DNA of 64,000 nt from Hyphomicrobiales bacterium (GTDB lineage Bacteria; Pseudomonadota; Alphaproteobacteria; Rhizobiales; Rhizobiaceae): positions 124,001 through 188,000 of the forward strand of contig UBMI01000002.1 of NCBI GenBank assembly GCA_900466475.1. Direction: 5' to 3'. Made by a program: the position numbers and the translations under genes. Numbering within the stretch: position 1 is the stretch's first letter; every line of letters starts with the position of its first letter. Under the pieces are notes generated by a model. The model saw nothing but the letters and a program-made list of their open reading frames with translations, did no database searches and was not told the DNA's origin. Positions 49,149-58,463 of this stretch are shown one piece after another.

Positions 49149-50372
49149 TTACTTCTGCAGGTTACGCTTGCCGAGCGTGCGAAGGCGCAGCGCATTGAGC
49201 TTGATGAAGCCGGCGGCATCCTTCTGGTCGTAGGCGCCCTGGTCGTCTTCGAAGGTGACGAGCTTGTCGGAATAGAGCGACTTTTCGCTCTCACGGCCGG
49301 TGACCATGACATTGCCCTTGTAGAGCTTCAGCGTCACTTCGCCTTCGACGTGCTCCTGGCTCTTGTCGATGAGGGCCTGCAGCATTTCGCGCTCCGGCGA
49401 GAACCAGAAGCCGTAATAGATGAGCTCGGCATAACGCGGCATCAGCTCGTCCTTGAGGTGTGCCGCTCCACGATCGAGCGTGATCGACTCGATCGCGCGA
49501 TGCGCTGCCAGCAGGATCGTGCCGCCGGGGGTCTCGTAGACACCGCGCGACTTCATGCCGACGAAGCGGTTCTCGACGAGATCGAGGCGACCGATACCGT
49601 TGTCGCGGCCATAATTGTTGAGGGTCGCGAGCAATGTTGCCGGAGACATCTCGACACCGTTGATCGAGACAGCATCACCCTTGCGGAAGCCAACCTTGAT
49701 GGTCGTCGCCTTGTCGGGGGCTGCCTCCGGCGAGATGGTGCGCATATGTACATATTCAGGCGCTTCCTGCGCCGGATCTTCCAGAACCTTGCCCTCGGAA
49801 GAGGAGTGCAGCAGGTTGGCATCGACCGAGAAGGGAGCCTCACCCTTCTTGTCCTTGGCGACCGGAATCTGGTGCTTTTCGGCGAATTCGAGCAGATCGG
49901 TACGGCTCTTGAAGGACCAGTCGCGCCACGGCGCGATGATCTTGATGTCGGGATTCAGCGCATAGGCAGAAAGCTCGAAGCGAACCTGGTCGTTGCCCTT
50001 GCCGGTCGCGCCATGTGCGATCGCGTCGGCGCCGGTCTTGCGGGCGATATCGATGAGGTGTTTGGAGATCAGCGGGCGGGCAATCGACGTGCCGAGCAGG
50101 TAGACACCTTCATAGACGGCATTGGCGCGGAACATCGGGAAGACAAAATCGCGCACGAATTCTTCGCGCACGTCCTCGATATAGATCTCCTTGATGCCGA
50201 GCATCTCGGCCTTCTTGCGCGCCGGCTCCAGCTCTTCGCCCTGGCCGAGGTCGGCGGTGAAGGTCACGACTTCAGCGCCGAGTTCGGTCTGCAGCCACTT
50301 CAGGATGATCGAGGTATCGAGACCGCCCGAATAAGCGAGCACGACTTTCTTCACGTCTTTGTATGATGCCAT
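49149..50372 (-). CDS. argG: Argininosuccinate synthase
   Basis: Joins citrulline and aspartate in arginine synthesis; 407 residues from ATG 50372 ([21 protein letters not shown]). The frame is open further upstream to 51134, overlapping the SDR gene, and that extension is rejected. PP-loop motif AYSGGLDTS at the N terminus, [15 protein letters not shown], and [17 protein letters not shown]. Divergent from the SDR at 50562. Confidence 0.97.
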   Translation of the reverse strand: MASYKDVKKVVLAYSGGLDTSIILKWLQTELGAEVVTFTADLGQGEELEPARKKAEMLGIKEIYIEDVREEFVRDFVFPMFRANAVYEGVYLLGTSIARPLISKHLIDIARKTGADAIAHGATGKGNDQVRFELSAYALNPDIKIIAPWRDWSFKSRTDLLEFAEKHQIPVAKDKKGEAPFSVDANLLHSSSEGKVLEDPAQEAPEYVHMRTISPEAAPDKATTIKVGFRKGDAVSINGVEMSPATLLATLNNYGRDNGIGRLDLVENRFVGMKSRGVYETPGGTILLAAHRAIESITLDRGAAHLKDELMPRYAELIYYGFWFSPEREMLQALIDKSQEHVEGEVTLKLYKGNVMVTGRESEKSLYSDKLVTFEDDQGAYDQKDAAGFIKLNALRLRTLGKRNLQK

Positions 50373-50493
50373 GATGATGAGGTCCGTTGCATGAAGGCCG
50401 CGGCACACCCGCAAAGCCCGGTATCGCGGCACTTTTAGCGAGATTGGCGCGTGACGCAAGGGCAACGAGGCGCCAGCGGTACCCCGATAAGGT

Positions 50494-50522
50494 TTGACAG
50501 CGCAAAAGCAGAGCCCATATTC
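50494..50522 (+). promoter_or_regulatory. Candidate promoter of the SDR gene
   Basis: A perfect -35 TTGACA (50494-50499) and ATATTC (50517-50522) with a 17-base spacer. The predicted transcript start near 50530 supports the GTG start at 50562 over the ATG at 50538. Confidence 0.5.
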
Positions 50523-50561
50523 GGCACCGTCCGAACAATGCTCCGAGGAGAGGCCAGTCCC

Positions 50562-51413
50562 GTGACGAATATTCAAGACATTTTCAAACAATCCAATGTT
50601 GCCGTCATCACCGGCGGCGCATCCGGCATCGGCCTCGCCGCCGCAAAATACTTCGCCAGGGCCGGCATGAGCGTCGTGATCGCCGATCTCGATGGCGACA
50701 GGCTCGCCAGCGCCCGCGCCGAACTGGAGGCGATCGCGGGCCAGGAGCATGTGATGGCTGTCGAGACCGACGTCTCGCAGAAGGAGCAGATCGAAGCCCT
50801 CGAGCGCGCTGTCATTCAGCGCTTCGGCCGCGTGCATGTGTTGATGAACAATGCCGGCATCGGCCCGGAAACCTCGATCTTCAGTCCGCAGGCCGGCTGG
50901 GACAATATTCTTGCGGTCAATCTTCTCGGCGTCGTCAACGGCGTCAGGGCATTCGGCCCGGGCATGATAGCTCATAGCGAACCCGGCCTTATTATCAATA
51001 CCGGCTCCAAGCAGGGCATCACCACCCCGCCTGGCAACCCCGCCTACAATGTTTCCAAGGCCGGTGTGAAAGTCGTCACTGAAGCGCTCGAGCATGAGCT
51101 GCGCAATATCGAAGGTGCCGGTATTTCCGCGCATCTGCTGATCCCCGGCTTCGTCTTTACCGGCCTCACCAAAGGCGATCGCCAGGAAAAGCCTGCCGCG
51201 GCCTGGACGCCAGAACAGACGGTCGATTTCATGGTCGAAAGCCTGGAGCGCGGCGATTTCTACATCCTATGCCCCGATAACGACGTAGCCCGTCCTGTCG
51301 ATGAACGCCGCATGGCCTGGGCGATGGGCGATATCATCGAGAACCGCCCGCCACTGTCACGCTGGCACAAGGATTACGCTGACAAATTCAAGGCCTATCT
51401 CGAACAGAAGTAA
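50562..51413 (+). CDS. SDR-family oxidoreductase
   Basis: 283 residues from GTG 50562 ([19 protein letters not shown]). NAD(P)-binding [22 protein letters not shown], catalytic Ser in INTGSKQG and YNVSK. GAGGAGAGG lies before the GTG. The longer frames to 50451 or ATG 50538 are less likely. Substrate unknown. Confidence 0.9.
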   Translation: MTNIQDIFKQSNVAVITGGASGIGLAAAKYFARAGMSVVIADLDGDRLASARAELEAIAGQEHVMAVETDVSQKEQIEALERAVIQRFGRVHVLMNNAGIGPETSIFSPQAGWDNILAVNLLGVVNGVRAFGPGMIAHSEPGLIINTGSKQGITTPPGNPAYNVSKAGVKVVTEALEHELRNIEGAGISAHLLIPGFVFTGLTKGDRQEKPAAAWTPEQTVDFMVESLERGDFYILCPDNDVARPVDERRMAWAMGDIIENRPPLSRWHKDYADKFKAYLEQK

Positions 51414-51499
51414 TCGGTGCCATCACAAGGTTTGATTGGTAAATTTCTGAAAGCCGCGTAAGAGATCGCCGGATCTTTCTCCGGCTTTCAGAGTATACC

Positions 51500-52141
51500 A
51501 TGGAGTTCCTGCCAAGCTTTCCGACGCTTATTGCCTTCGCCGCCGCCACTTTGTTGCTGGCGGCAACCCCCGGCCCTGACATGACCTTGTCGATCAGCCG
51601 TGCGCTGGCACAGGGCAAGAAGGCAGCCCTTTTCGTTGTTCTTGGCACCAGCCTCGGCATCGTCGTGCACACGATGCTGGTCGCCTTCGGCATATCGGCT
51701 TTGATCACCGCTTCTCCGACCGCTTTCCTGATCCTGAAGACCGGCGGCGCCGCCTATCTCTTCTGGCTGGCAGTGCAGGCAATCCGCTACGGCTCGAAGC
51801 TGACGGTCGCTAAGGTTGAAGGCCCAAGGGGCACGATCCTCTCGAACATTTCCTCGGGCTTCTGGGTCAACCTGCTGAACCCGAAGGTCATCATCTTCTT
51901 CATGACCTTCCTGCCGCAGTTCGTCGATGCGAGTGATCCCGCCGTGACGCACAAGCTGCTCTTCCTCGGATTCTGCTTCATCCTGGTCGGAATGCCGGTC
52001 AACGCGGCTGTCGTCATGGCTGCCGACTGGCTGTCGAGCTGGCTGCAGAGCAACAGGAAGGTGCTGCGCGGCATGGACTATACCTTCGCCGGCGTCTTCT
52101 CGGTCTTCGCCGCCAAGATCCTGCTCACACAGGCGCGCTGA
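51500..52141 (+). CDS. LysE/RhtB-family exporter
   Basis: 213 residues, six helices. AATPGPDMTLSISRALAQGKKAAL is the N-terminal signature (TPGPD), then GFWVNLLNPKVIIFFMTFLPQFV. A second LysE-type gene is at 48367. It ends next to the convergent ABC ATPase gene and its 24-bp tandem repeats. Substrate unknown. Confidence 0.93.
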   Translation: MEFLPSFPTLIAFAAATLLLAATPGPDMTLSISRALAQGKKAALFVVLGTSLGIVVHTMLVAFGISALITASPTAFLILKTGGAAYLFWLAVQAIRYGSKLTVAKVEGPRGTILSNISSGFWVNLLNPKVIIFFMTFLPQFVDASDPAVTHKLLFLGFCFILVGMPVNAAVVMAADWLSSWLQSNRKVLRGMDYTFAGVFSVFAAKILLTQAR

Positions 52142-52144
52142 TCA

Positions 52145-52216
52145 GCCGATCAGCACGCTGTCACCTTAGCCGATCAGCACGCTGTCAGCCTAGCCGATTA
52201 GCAGCGCATCGTCGTC
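52145..52216. repeat. 24-bp tandem repeat, three copies, at the 3' end of the ABC ATPase gene
   Basis: Units at 52145-52168, 52169-52192 and 52193-52216 share the period of 24 bp. The innermost is the true gene end and encodes DALLIG plus stop TAG; the outer two would encode DSVLIG with stops TAA and TGA in the same frame. The repeat lies between convergent stops of the LysE and ABC ATPase genes. Confidence 0.85.
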
Positions 52217-52984
52217 GAGCGTCTGGCCACGCATCTTGCGGAACATGGCGATCAGGTCTTCGACCTGCAGGTTCTTCCTGTTATCGCCGGCCACGTCGAG
52301 CACGATCTCGCCGCCATGCAGCATGATCGTGCGGTGGCCGTAGTCCAGCGCCTGACGCATGGAATGCGTCACCATCATGGTCGTCAGCTTGCGTTCGGAA
52401 ACGATCTTCTGCGTCAGGTTCATGACGAACTCGGCCATACCGGGATCGAGCGCCGCCGTATGCTCGTCGAGCAACAGCACTTCGGAGCCGGCAAGCGTCG
52501 CCATGACGAGCGAAACGGCCTGCCGCTGACCGCCGGACAGCAGGTCCATACGGTCCCTCAGACGGTTTTCCAGCCCGAGATTAAGCTCGGCGATCCGCTC
52601 CTTGAAATAGTCGCGGCGGCTTCCACTGAGAGCTGCGCCAAGCCCGCGCTTTTCACCGCGCCGGGCGGCCAGAGCGAGGTTCTCCTCGATCGACAGCGCA
52701 CCGCAGCTTCCGGTCAATGGATCCTGGAAAACGCGTGCCACCAGACCGGCGCGGGCCGATGTAGACTTGCGCGTCACGTCGGTCTTGCCGATCAGAACCG
52801 AGCCCTCGCTCGGCATGACATCACCGGCGAGCACGCCGAGCAGTGTCGATTTGCCGGCGCCATTGGAGCCGATGACGGTGACGAAAGAGCCTTCCTCGAT
52901 TGTCAGGCTGACGCCGTTCAGCGCCTGTTTCTGCAGCGGCGTGCCACGCCCGAAAACAACCTTGATGTCCTTGACGCTGATCAT
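52190..52984 (-). CDS. ABC transporter ATP-binding protein (TrpZ-like)
   Basis: 264 residues from ATG 52984, overlapping the permease stop as ATGA. Walker A VIGSNGAGKSTLLG, Q-loop RVFQDPLTGS, signature LLSGGQRQAVSL, Walker B VLLLDEHTAALDP and switch His VTHS. ATPase for the substrate-binding and permease genes upstream. It ends in the 24-bp repeat. Confidence 0.93.
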   Translation of the reverse strand: MISVKDIKVVFGRGTPLQKQALNGVSLTIEEGSFVTVIGSNGAGKSTLLGVLAGDVMPSEGSVLIGKTDVTRKSTSARAGLVARVFQDPLTGSCGALSIEENLALAARRGEKRGLGAALSGSRRDYFKERIAELNLGLENRLRDRMDLLSGGQRQAVSLVMATLAGSEVLLLDEHTAALDPGMAEFVMNLTQKIVSERKLTTMMVTHSMRQALDYGHRTIMLHGGEIVLDVAGDNRKNLQVEDLIAMFRKMRGQTLDDDALLIG

Positions 52985-53859
52985 GATGTGGCACCTCCGC
53001 GAAGGCGGGGAAGAATGAGCGCGACAGTCACGAGAACCGCCGTCACGAAATTGAGGTCGGAGGCCTGCAGGCCGATGACGTCGCTCGACAGCGCAAGCTG
53101 GATGGCGATGCGGTATATGATCGAGCCGAACACGCATCCGATAAGCGCAATCAGCAGCCCCCGCCGCCCAAGCAGCGTCTCGCCGATAATGACTGCAGCA
53201 AGGCCGACGACGATGGTGCCGACACCCGAGGTGACGTCCGCAAATCCGTTGGTCTGCGCAAACAGCGCGCCGCCAAGCGCCACCAGCGCATTGGAAATCG
53301 CCATGCCCAGATAGATCTGCCGGCTGGTATCGACACCCTGGGCACGGGCCATGCGGGGATTGGCGCCGGTCGCGCGCATCGCAAGCCCGGCATCGCTTTC
53401 AAGGAAGCGCCAGACGACGATGACGGCGATAACGACGAGGGTGCCGACGAAGAGCGGCCGAACGTAGAAATCCCTGAGCCCATGCCCGAAGAAGGGACTG
53501 ATCATCGTATCGGCATTGATGAGCGCGACATTCGGCTTGCCCATGACGCGTAGATTGACCGAGAAGAGCGCGATCATCGTCAGGATCGAGGCGAGCAAGT
53601 TGAGGATCTTGAAGCGCACGTTGAGGAGCGCCGTCACCGTTCCGGCTCCGGCCCCCGCTGCCATCGCGATCAGTGCTGCGAGCCACGCATTGAGGCCGGC
53701 GATGATCAGCACCGCAGTCACGGCTGCACCGAGCGGGAACGAACCGTCCACCGTCAGATCCGGAAAATCGAGGACACGGAACGCAAGATAGACGCCGAGG
53801 GCGACGAAGGAATAGACCAGGCCGAGCTCGACGGCCCCCCAGAATGCAATTTGGCTCAA
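52981..53859 (-). CDS. ABC transporter permease (TrpY-like)
   Basis: 292-residue permease with about eight membrane segments (GLVYSFVALGVYLAFRVLDFPDLTVDGSFPLG at the N terminus, carrying the conserved DLTVDGSF; IVVGLAAVIIGETLLGRRGLL later). It matches the COG4120 family that pairs with COG2984 binding proteins, often called TrpX/Y/Z. It is separated from the binding-protein gene by 122 bp with a hairpin. Confidence 0.92.
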   Translation of the reverse strand: MSQIAFWGAVELGLVYSFVALGVYLAFRVLDFPDLTVDGSFPLGAAVTAVLIIAGLNAWLAALIAMAAGAGAGTVTALLNVRFKILNLLASILTMIALFSVNLRVMGKPNVALINADTMISPFFGHGLRDFYVRPLFVGTLVVIAVIVVWRFLESDAGLAMRATGANPRMARAQGVDTSRQIYLGMAISNALVALGGALFAQTNGFADVTSGVGTIVVGLAAVIIGETLLGRRGLLIALIGCVFGSIIYRIAIQLALSSDVIGLQASDLNFVTAVLVTVALILPRLRGGATS

Positions 53860-53920
53860 GGCTTTCAGCCCCTTTTGTTTCCGTTCCGCCCGTCGCGAAA
53901 CGGGAGCCTTTTAATATATT

Positions 53921-53950
53921 CAGCCGCCCCCGTGCAAACGGGAGCGGCTG
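53921..53950 (-). promoter_or_regulatory. Intercistronic hairpin between the binding protein and permease genes
   Basis: CAGCCGCCCCCGT and ACGGGAGCGGCTG form a 13-bp stem (one mismatch) with the loop GCAA. There is no T-run on minus, so it is probably a stability or differential-expression hairpin: binding protein high, membrane subunits low. Confidence 0.6.
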
Positions 53951-53981
53951 ATCATAGCTAAGACCTTGGAACGACAGTCGA

Positions 53982-54935
53982 TTATTCGATGACTTTGTTG
54001 GCGCGCGAGACAACGCTTTCCGGCAGGGTGACACCCATTTTGGCCGCCGCTGCCTTGTTGATGACGAGATCGCTGCCGGCCGCGGTCTTCACCGCGATAT
54101 CACCGGGATTTTCACCCTTCAGCACGCGAACGACGATCTCGCCGGTCTGCTTGCCGACATCATAGTAATTGAAGCCAAGCGCTGCGATCGAGCCGCGAGA
54201 AACGGAATCCGTATCGGCGGTGAAGAGCGGCAGCTTGCTTTCTTCTGCAACGGCAACCGCACCTTCCAGCGCCGAGATGATCGTGTTGTCGGTCGGGATG
54301 TAGATCGCATCGGCGCGGCCGACGAGCGCGCGGGCAGCGCCCTGCACTTCGGCGGACTTCGTCGCAGCCGATTCAACAACGGTGATGCCGGCCTTCTCGG
54401 CTTCAGCCTTCAGTGCCGCCAGAAGCGAGACTGAGTTCGCCTCGCCGGAATTGTAGAGGTAGCCGATCGTCTTCACATTAGGCAGGATTTCCTTGATGAG
54501 CGCGATGTGTTCGCCGACCGGCGACATATCGGAAAGGCCCGTCACGTTGCCGCCCGGCTTGTCCATGTTCTTGACGAGCTGCGCGCCGAGCGGGTCGGAA
54601 ACGGCCGTGAAGACGACAGGGATATCGCGCGTCGAGGAAACGACGGCCTGGGCCGACGGCGTGGAGATCGGCACGATGACGTTGGGTTCGTCACCGGCAA
54701 ACTGGCGGGCGATCTGGGCTGCCGTTGCCGGATTGCCCTGCGCGGATTCGAAGACGAACTTGAGGTTTTCGCCTTCCTTATAGCCGGCAGCAGTCAGCGC
54801 ATCGAGCACGCCTTTGCGCGCAGCATCGAGTGCCGGATGTTCGACGATTGCGGTGACGGCAACCGTGACGTCGGCGGCCTTGACCGGTAGGGTAAGGGCC
54901 AAAGTTGCGGCACAGGCCAGAAGAATTGAACGCAT
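53982..54935 (-). CDS. ABC transporter substrate-binding protein (TrpX-like, COG2984)
   Basis: 317 residues with a signal peptide (ILLACAATLALTLPVKA) and no lipobox, so periplasmic. VTAIVEHPALDAARKGVLDALTAAGYKEG (VEHPALDA is diagnostic), NVIVPISTPSAQAV and GNVTGLSDMSPVGEHIALIKEILP. Ligand probably an aromatic or small amino acid as in TrpX, but not proven. Confidence 0.9.
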   Translation of the reverse strand: MRSILLACAATLALTLPVKAADVTVAVTAIVEHPALDAARKGVLDALTAAGYKEGENLKFVFESAQGNPATAAQIARQFAGDEPNVIVPISTPSAQAVVSSTRDIPVVFTAVSDPLGAQLVKNMDKPGGNVTGLSDMSPVGEHIALIKEILPNVKTIGYLYNSGEANSVSLLAALKAEAEKAGITVVESAATKSAEVQGAARALVGRADAIYIPTDNTIISALEGAVAVAEESKLPLFTADTDSVSRGSIAALGFNYYDVGKQTGEIVVRVLKGENPGDIAVKTAAGSDLVINKAAAAKMGVTLPESVVSRANKVIE

Positions 54936-55029
54936 GGGGTGTCCTCCAGAATGATTTTGGGGGCACTTGTAGGAAAAGCGCCCCCGTTAATCAATCGCGG
55001 AGAATTGTTGCGACGATCAAACTTGCTGA

Positions 55030-56265
55030 TCAGTCGTCGGCGCCGTGGTTGGCGATCATCATGGCTTCGAAGGCAAGACGCTCGGTCTTGCGCATGCGTT
55101 CGGATTCCGACTTCAGCTGACCGCAGGCGGCGAGAATATCGCGGCCGCGTGGCGTGCGGATCGGCGAAGCGTAACCCGCCGAATTGATGAAATCGGCAAA
55201 TTTCTCGATCTGCGCCCAGTCGGAACAATGATAGTTCGTGCCCGGCCAGGGGTTGAAGGGGATGAGGTTGATCTTCGCCGGCACGCCCTTCAGGAGCTGG
55301 ATCAGCCCCTTGGCGTCTTCCAGGCTGTCGTTGACGTCCTTCAGCATCACATATTCGAACGTAATGCGCCGCGCATTCGAAAGACCAGGATAGTTCCTGC
55401 AGGCTTCGATCAGCTCCTTCAGCGGATACTTCTTGTTGATCGGCACGAGAATGTCGCGCAGGTCGTCACGCACCGCATGCAGCGAGATCGCCAGCATCAC
55501 ACCGATTTCTTCGCCGGTGCGCAGGATCTCGGGTACGACACCAGACGTGGAAAGCGTTACGCGGCGCTTGGACAGTGAAAGACCATCACCGTCAGTAGCG
55601 ATCAGCAGCGCCTGCTTGACGGCATCGAAATTATAGAGCGGCTCGCCCATACCCATCATCACGATATTGCTGACCTTGCGGCCTTCCGACGGCACCATGG
55701 CGCCGACAGGCACGTCGCGGTCAGGGAAATCGCCGAGCCGGTCGCGGGCGAGCAGAAGCTGGGAGAGGATTTCCTCGGCTGTCAGGTTGCGAACCAGCCG
55801 CTGCGTGCCGGTGTGACAGAAGGAACAGGTGAGCGTGCAGCCGACCTGGCTGGAAATGCAGAGCGTGCCGCGCCCTTCCTCGGGGATGTAGACAGCCTCG
55901 ATCTCGACCGGACGACCGGCACCCCGCGGCGGAAAACGCAACAGCCACTTGCGCGTGCCGTCATTGGAAATCTGCTCTTCGACAATTTCGGGCCGGGCGA
56001 TGGTGAAATGCTGCTTCAGCATCTCGCGCATGTCCTTGGCGACATTCGTCATGTGGTCGAAATCGGAGACGCCGCGCACATAGATCCAGTTCCAGAGCTG
56101 CGACACGCGCATCTTGATCTGCTTGTCCGGCACACCTTTTTCGCGCAGCGCCGCACCCATTTCCTCGCGCGTCAATCCGATCAGCGAGGGTTTTGGCGAA
56201 AGCTCAGTACCGAGAGGCGCCCGCCCGGCGGGCTTGGCAACGGTCATCGCATCCATAACGGACAT
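55030..56265 (-). CDS. rlmN: Dual-specificity 23S rRNA/tRNA adenine-C2 methyltransferase
   Basis: Radical-SAM enzyme methylating A2503 of 23S rRNA and A37 of some tRNAs. 411 residues. CysX3CysX2Cys motif [11 protein letters not shown], with [26 protein letters not shown] (the C-terminal catalytic Cys), and FNPWPGTNY. Start could be the second Met (MDAMTV). Confidence 0.96.
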   Translation of the reverse strand: MSVMDAMTVAKPAGRAPLGTELSPKPSLIGLTREEMGAALREKGVPDKQIKMRVSQLWNWIYVRGVSDFDHMTNVAKDMREMLKQHFTIARPEIVEEQISNDGTRKWLLRFPPRGAGRPVEIEAVYIPEEGRGTLCISSQVGCTLTCSFCHTGTQRLVRNLTAEEILSQLLLARDRLGDFPDRDVPVGAMVPSEGRKVSNIVMMGMGEPLYNFDAVKQALLIATDGDGLSLSKRRVTLSTSGVVPEILRTGEEIGVMLAISLHAVRDDLRDILVPINKKYPLKELIEACRNYPGLSNARRITFEYVMLKDVNDSLEDAKGLIQLLKGVPAKINLIPFNPWPGTNYHCSDWAQIEKFADFINSAGYASPIRTPRGRDILAACGQLKSESERMRKTERLAFEAMMIANHGADD

Positions 56266-56474
56266 AATCTTCTAATCCCGAACTCAACATGGCAACCATC
56301 CCGGAAAGCCGGAAGACTTGCGGGGCCGTTGACGCATGATTGCAGAAATGAATGGGCGGAGCGGCGATGAATTCGCCATCCTTCCGCAGTTGCGCGCCGC
56401 TTTAGCATCATTTTGCCTCCACGTCACTAGACCCGCGTCACGAGAGGTGGAAGCGTCCCTATAGATGGAAACGA

Positions 56475-56501
56475 CGAAGGCCGGCACAAGGCCGGCCTTC
56501 G
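56475..56501 (-). terminator. Probable terminator of the IalB gene
   Basis: A perfect 11-bp stem CGAAGGCCGGC / GCCGGCCTTCG with a five-base loop, about 25 bp past the ialB stop. The following sequence TCGTTTCC is only moderately T-rich. Confidence 0.6.
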
Positions 56502-56525
56502 AAACATTGCCTCAAGCAATCGAAC

Positions 56526-57041
56526 TTACTTGCAGCTTTCGATCTGCTTCAGTGCAGCCGAAATACCGGAGAGCGAATAGCTGTAGGACGTGCCGGTGCC
56601 CTTGCGCGAGACAGCGTTGACGGTCATCGAATGGCCCGTCTTCATGGCTGCAACGAGCGCCGGCTCCTGCGCGGCGTTCTCGACCCACGCAGCCTTGTCC
56701 TTGGTGAACATCACGAAGGTCTTGTTGTCGATGACAACATTCACCTTGGAGTTTTCCTGCAGCGAATAGCCCATCATAGCCTGCGGCTCATAGGAGATGT
56801 TCTGGCCCGGGCGCTGCGACACGATGAAGAAATTGTCGCCGTGGTCGACGCTTGCCGGCTGCTTTGCAGTCGGTACCGAAAGCACGTAGCAGACGGTGGA
56901 TGCACCTGACTTGTAGGAATAGGCGCCCCATGCCTGGAACTGCTGGATGCGGGTCGGTGCTGCTGCCGCCTGCTGCGCTGCCGCCACTCCGGTCATAGCA
57001 ACTGTGAGGGCGAAAGCGGATACGATACTTTTTACGAACAT
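56526..57041 (-). CDS. IalB-family protein (invasion-associated locus B)
   Basis: 171 residues with a signal peptide (SIVSAFALTVAMTGVAAAQQ). IQQFQAWGAYSYKS, CYVLSVPTAKQPASV, GYSLQENSKVNVVIDNKTFVMFTKDKAAWV (parts) and SRKGTGTSYSYSLSGISAAL are the IalB layout. A periplasmic protein; in Bartonella the family member promotes erythrocyte invasion, but in rhizobia the role is not known. One late Cys pair (CYVLS, ESCK) could be a disulphide. Confidence 0.88.
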   Translation of the reverse strand: MFVKSIVSAFALTVAMTGVAAAQQAAAAPTRIQQFQAWGAYSYKSGASTVCYVLSVPTAKQPASVDHGDNFFIVSQRPGQNISYEPQAMMGYSLQENSKVNVVIDNKTFVMFTKDKAAWVENAAQEPALVAAMKTGHSMTVNAVSRKGTGTSYSYSLSGISAALKQIESCK

Positions 57042-57378
57042 GGAATTCCTGCCGGTTCTTGCGGTTCAAGGCCCGAAGCGATCATTGCGGGCGGCGCATA
57101 ATCACGATCTGCTTTATTTTGACTTAATTCAGGTTACCAAATGGTCAACAATGGCTGCGAATTGTATCTGCCTGTTTCATTTTCGCCCGACCGTTAACGT
57201 CTGAACCCGACAGCGGCGCCTGTGTCACGCTCTGTCGTGATGGGCTGAGCCATCGGTTCGGGTGAATTTAAGACACAAAGATTCAGGCAAGAGTTTGACC
57301 TTTCTCAAATCCGTTGTACCTCATTAAGGTGTGGAAATTCAGGACGAAATCTGCGTCGTAGGGAGTGCGTGAGGGGAT
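57042..57378. other. Intergenic region between IalB and the ECF sigma gene
   Basis: 337 bp between divergent genes. TTGACC (57295-57300) with a weak TACCTC 16 bases later is a possible promoter for the sigma gene. Two short hairpins (TCACG-CTCTGT-CGTGA and GATGG-GCTGAG-CCATC) lie at about 57225-57255. I see no gene and no obvious ECF-autoregulation motif of the TGATC type. Confidence 0.5.
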
Positions 57379-57939
57379 ATGGATGCCGAGGAAAGACAGC
57401 GTTTCGCTGCCCTCGCAAAGGCCGTTGCCGATCAGCGCGACGAGTCCGCATTCTCCGTTCTGTTCGACTATTTCGCACCGCGCCTGAAATCATGGCTGAT
57501 GCGCCAGAAGATGACATCAGGCGAGGCCGAGGAACTGGTTCAGGAGATCATGATCGTTCTCTGGCACAAGGCCGCTCTCTACGATCCCAGCCGCTCCTCG
57601 CTTTCCACCTGGCTTTTCCGCATCGCGCGGAACCGCCGCATCGATCAGCAGCGCCGCGCCCGGGTTCGTGTTCTCGATGGCGAGGATCCGACGCTGCAGC
57701 CGCCCGAGGAGATGCGCGCCGACGAAATTGTCGCCAATGACGATCGCGATGCGCAGGTGCGCGACGCCGTCAGTCAATTGCCCGAGGAGCAGCGGGCACT
57801 TCTCCAGGCTGCCTTCTTTCTTGGCCAGTCGCATTCGCAAATCGCTGACGCGACCGGCCTGCCACTCGGCACGGTAAAATCGCGCATCAGGCTCGCCTTC
57901 GGCAAGCTGAGAAACCTGCTGGAGCGGGAAGAGGTCTGA
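57379..57939 (+). CDS. ECF-type RNA polymerase sigma factor
   Basis: 186 residues: sigma2 domain (AFSVLFDYFAPRLKSWLMRQ, EAEELVQEIMIVLWHKAALYDPSRSSLSTWLFRIARNRRID in parts) and sigma4 domain (LPEEQRALLQAAFFLGQSHSQIADATGLPLGTVKSRIRLAFGKLR in parts, with the helix-turn-helix). It resembles ChrR-partnered ECF11/RpoE-like factors. But no anti-sigma gene follows: only a rhizobial repeat and the convergent YkvA gene. GAGGGG precedes the ATG. Confidence 0.93.
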   Translation: MDAEERQRFAALAKAVADQRDESAFSVLFDYFAPRLKSWLMRQKMTSGEAEELVQEIMIVLWHKAALYDPSRSSLSTWLFRIARNRRIDQQRRARVRVLDGEDPTLQPPEEMRADEIVANDDRDAQVRDAVSQLPEEQRALLQAAFFLGQSHSQIADATGLPLGTVKSRIRLAFGKLRNLLEREEV

Positions 57940-57940
57940 A

Positions 57941-58023
57941 GTGCGGCGGTTTGCGATAACGACAGGCGTCAAAACAAAGACCCGGCGTAGCTGGCGGGTC
58001 TGAAAAACCGCGACGCGTTTTAG
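57941..58023. repeat. Diverged rhizobial intergenic repeat after the sigma factor gene
   Basis: GTGCGGCGGTTTGCG, ATAACGACAGGCGTC and AAAACAAAGAC match the element at 13246-13350 (reverse strand) with small indels, and AACCGCGACGCGTTTTAG is its end. The YkvA gene's stop codon falls within it and the YkvA terminator is inside it. Confidence 0.6.
57978..58001 (-). terminator. Terminator of the YkvA gene
   Basis: AGACCCG/CGGGTCT is a perfect 7-bp stem with a 10-base loop, running on minus into TTTGTTTTG, starting about 18 bp past the YkvA stop codon. Confidence 0.6.
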
Positions 58024-58412
58024 ATCGTCTTCATCCCGTCTTCGGAACGGTCGGCGAGAACGCGATCGGCCGCCTCGTAATGGCTTGGCCGGATATTGCC
58101 CCTCACCATGGCAAAGGCCGCCGACAGGACGGCGACATCATCCGAAAAGCCGATTACGGCGAAGATATCGGGGATGATATCGACCGGCATGACGAAATAG
58201 GCAAGCGCTGCCAGGAGAACGCCGCGCACCCTGGTTGGCGTCTGCGGATCAAGCGCGCAATAGAAACCGGCAACCACATCGCGTGAGAATGGAATTTGAC
58301 GTACGGCACGGCGAAAGGTCGGCCAGAATTTCTGCCGCACCGTCTTTTCACGACGGTTCTGCGTATCCTCGTCGCCCGGCAACAGGATTTCTCCGTATTT
58401 GACCTCGTCCAT
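58020..58412 (-). CDS. YkvA/DUF1232 family protein
   Basis: 130 residues from ATG 58412 (MDEVKYGEILLPGDEDTQN); an ATG ten codons upstream is possible. The DUF1232 signature is LAALAYFVMPVDIIPDIFAVIGFSDDVAVL (short parts: YFVMPVDIIPD, GFSDDVAVL). The family is small, membrane-associated and of unknown function. Convergent with the ECF sigma gene. Confidence 0.9.
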   Translation of the reverse strand: MDEVKYGEILLPGDEDTQNRREKTVRQKFWPTFRRAVRQIPFSRDVVAGFYCALDPQTPTRVRGVLLAALAYFVMPVDIIPDIFAVIGFSDDVAVLSAAFAMVRGNIRPSHYEAADRVLADRSEDGMKTI

Positions 58413-58463
58413 CCCGATATCCCTTGTGGTCGCTCCGAACATATGGTGACGACCGAAACCGTT

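Noticed and set aside
50373..51134. A longer ArgG frame
   Set aside because: It runs antisense through the SDR gene; the ATG at 50372 starts the conserved [17 protein letters not shown].
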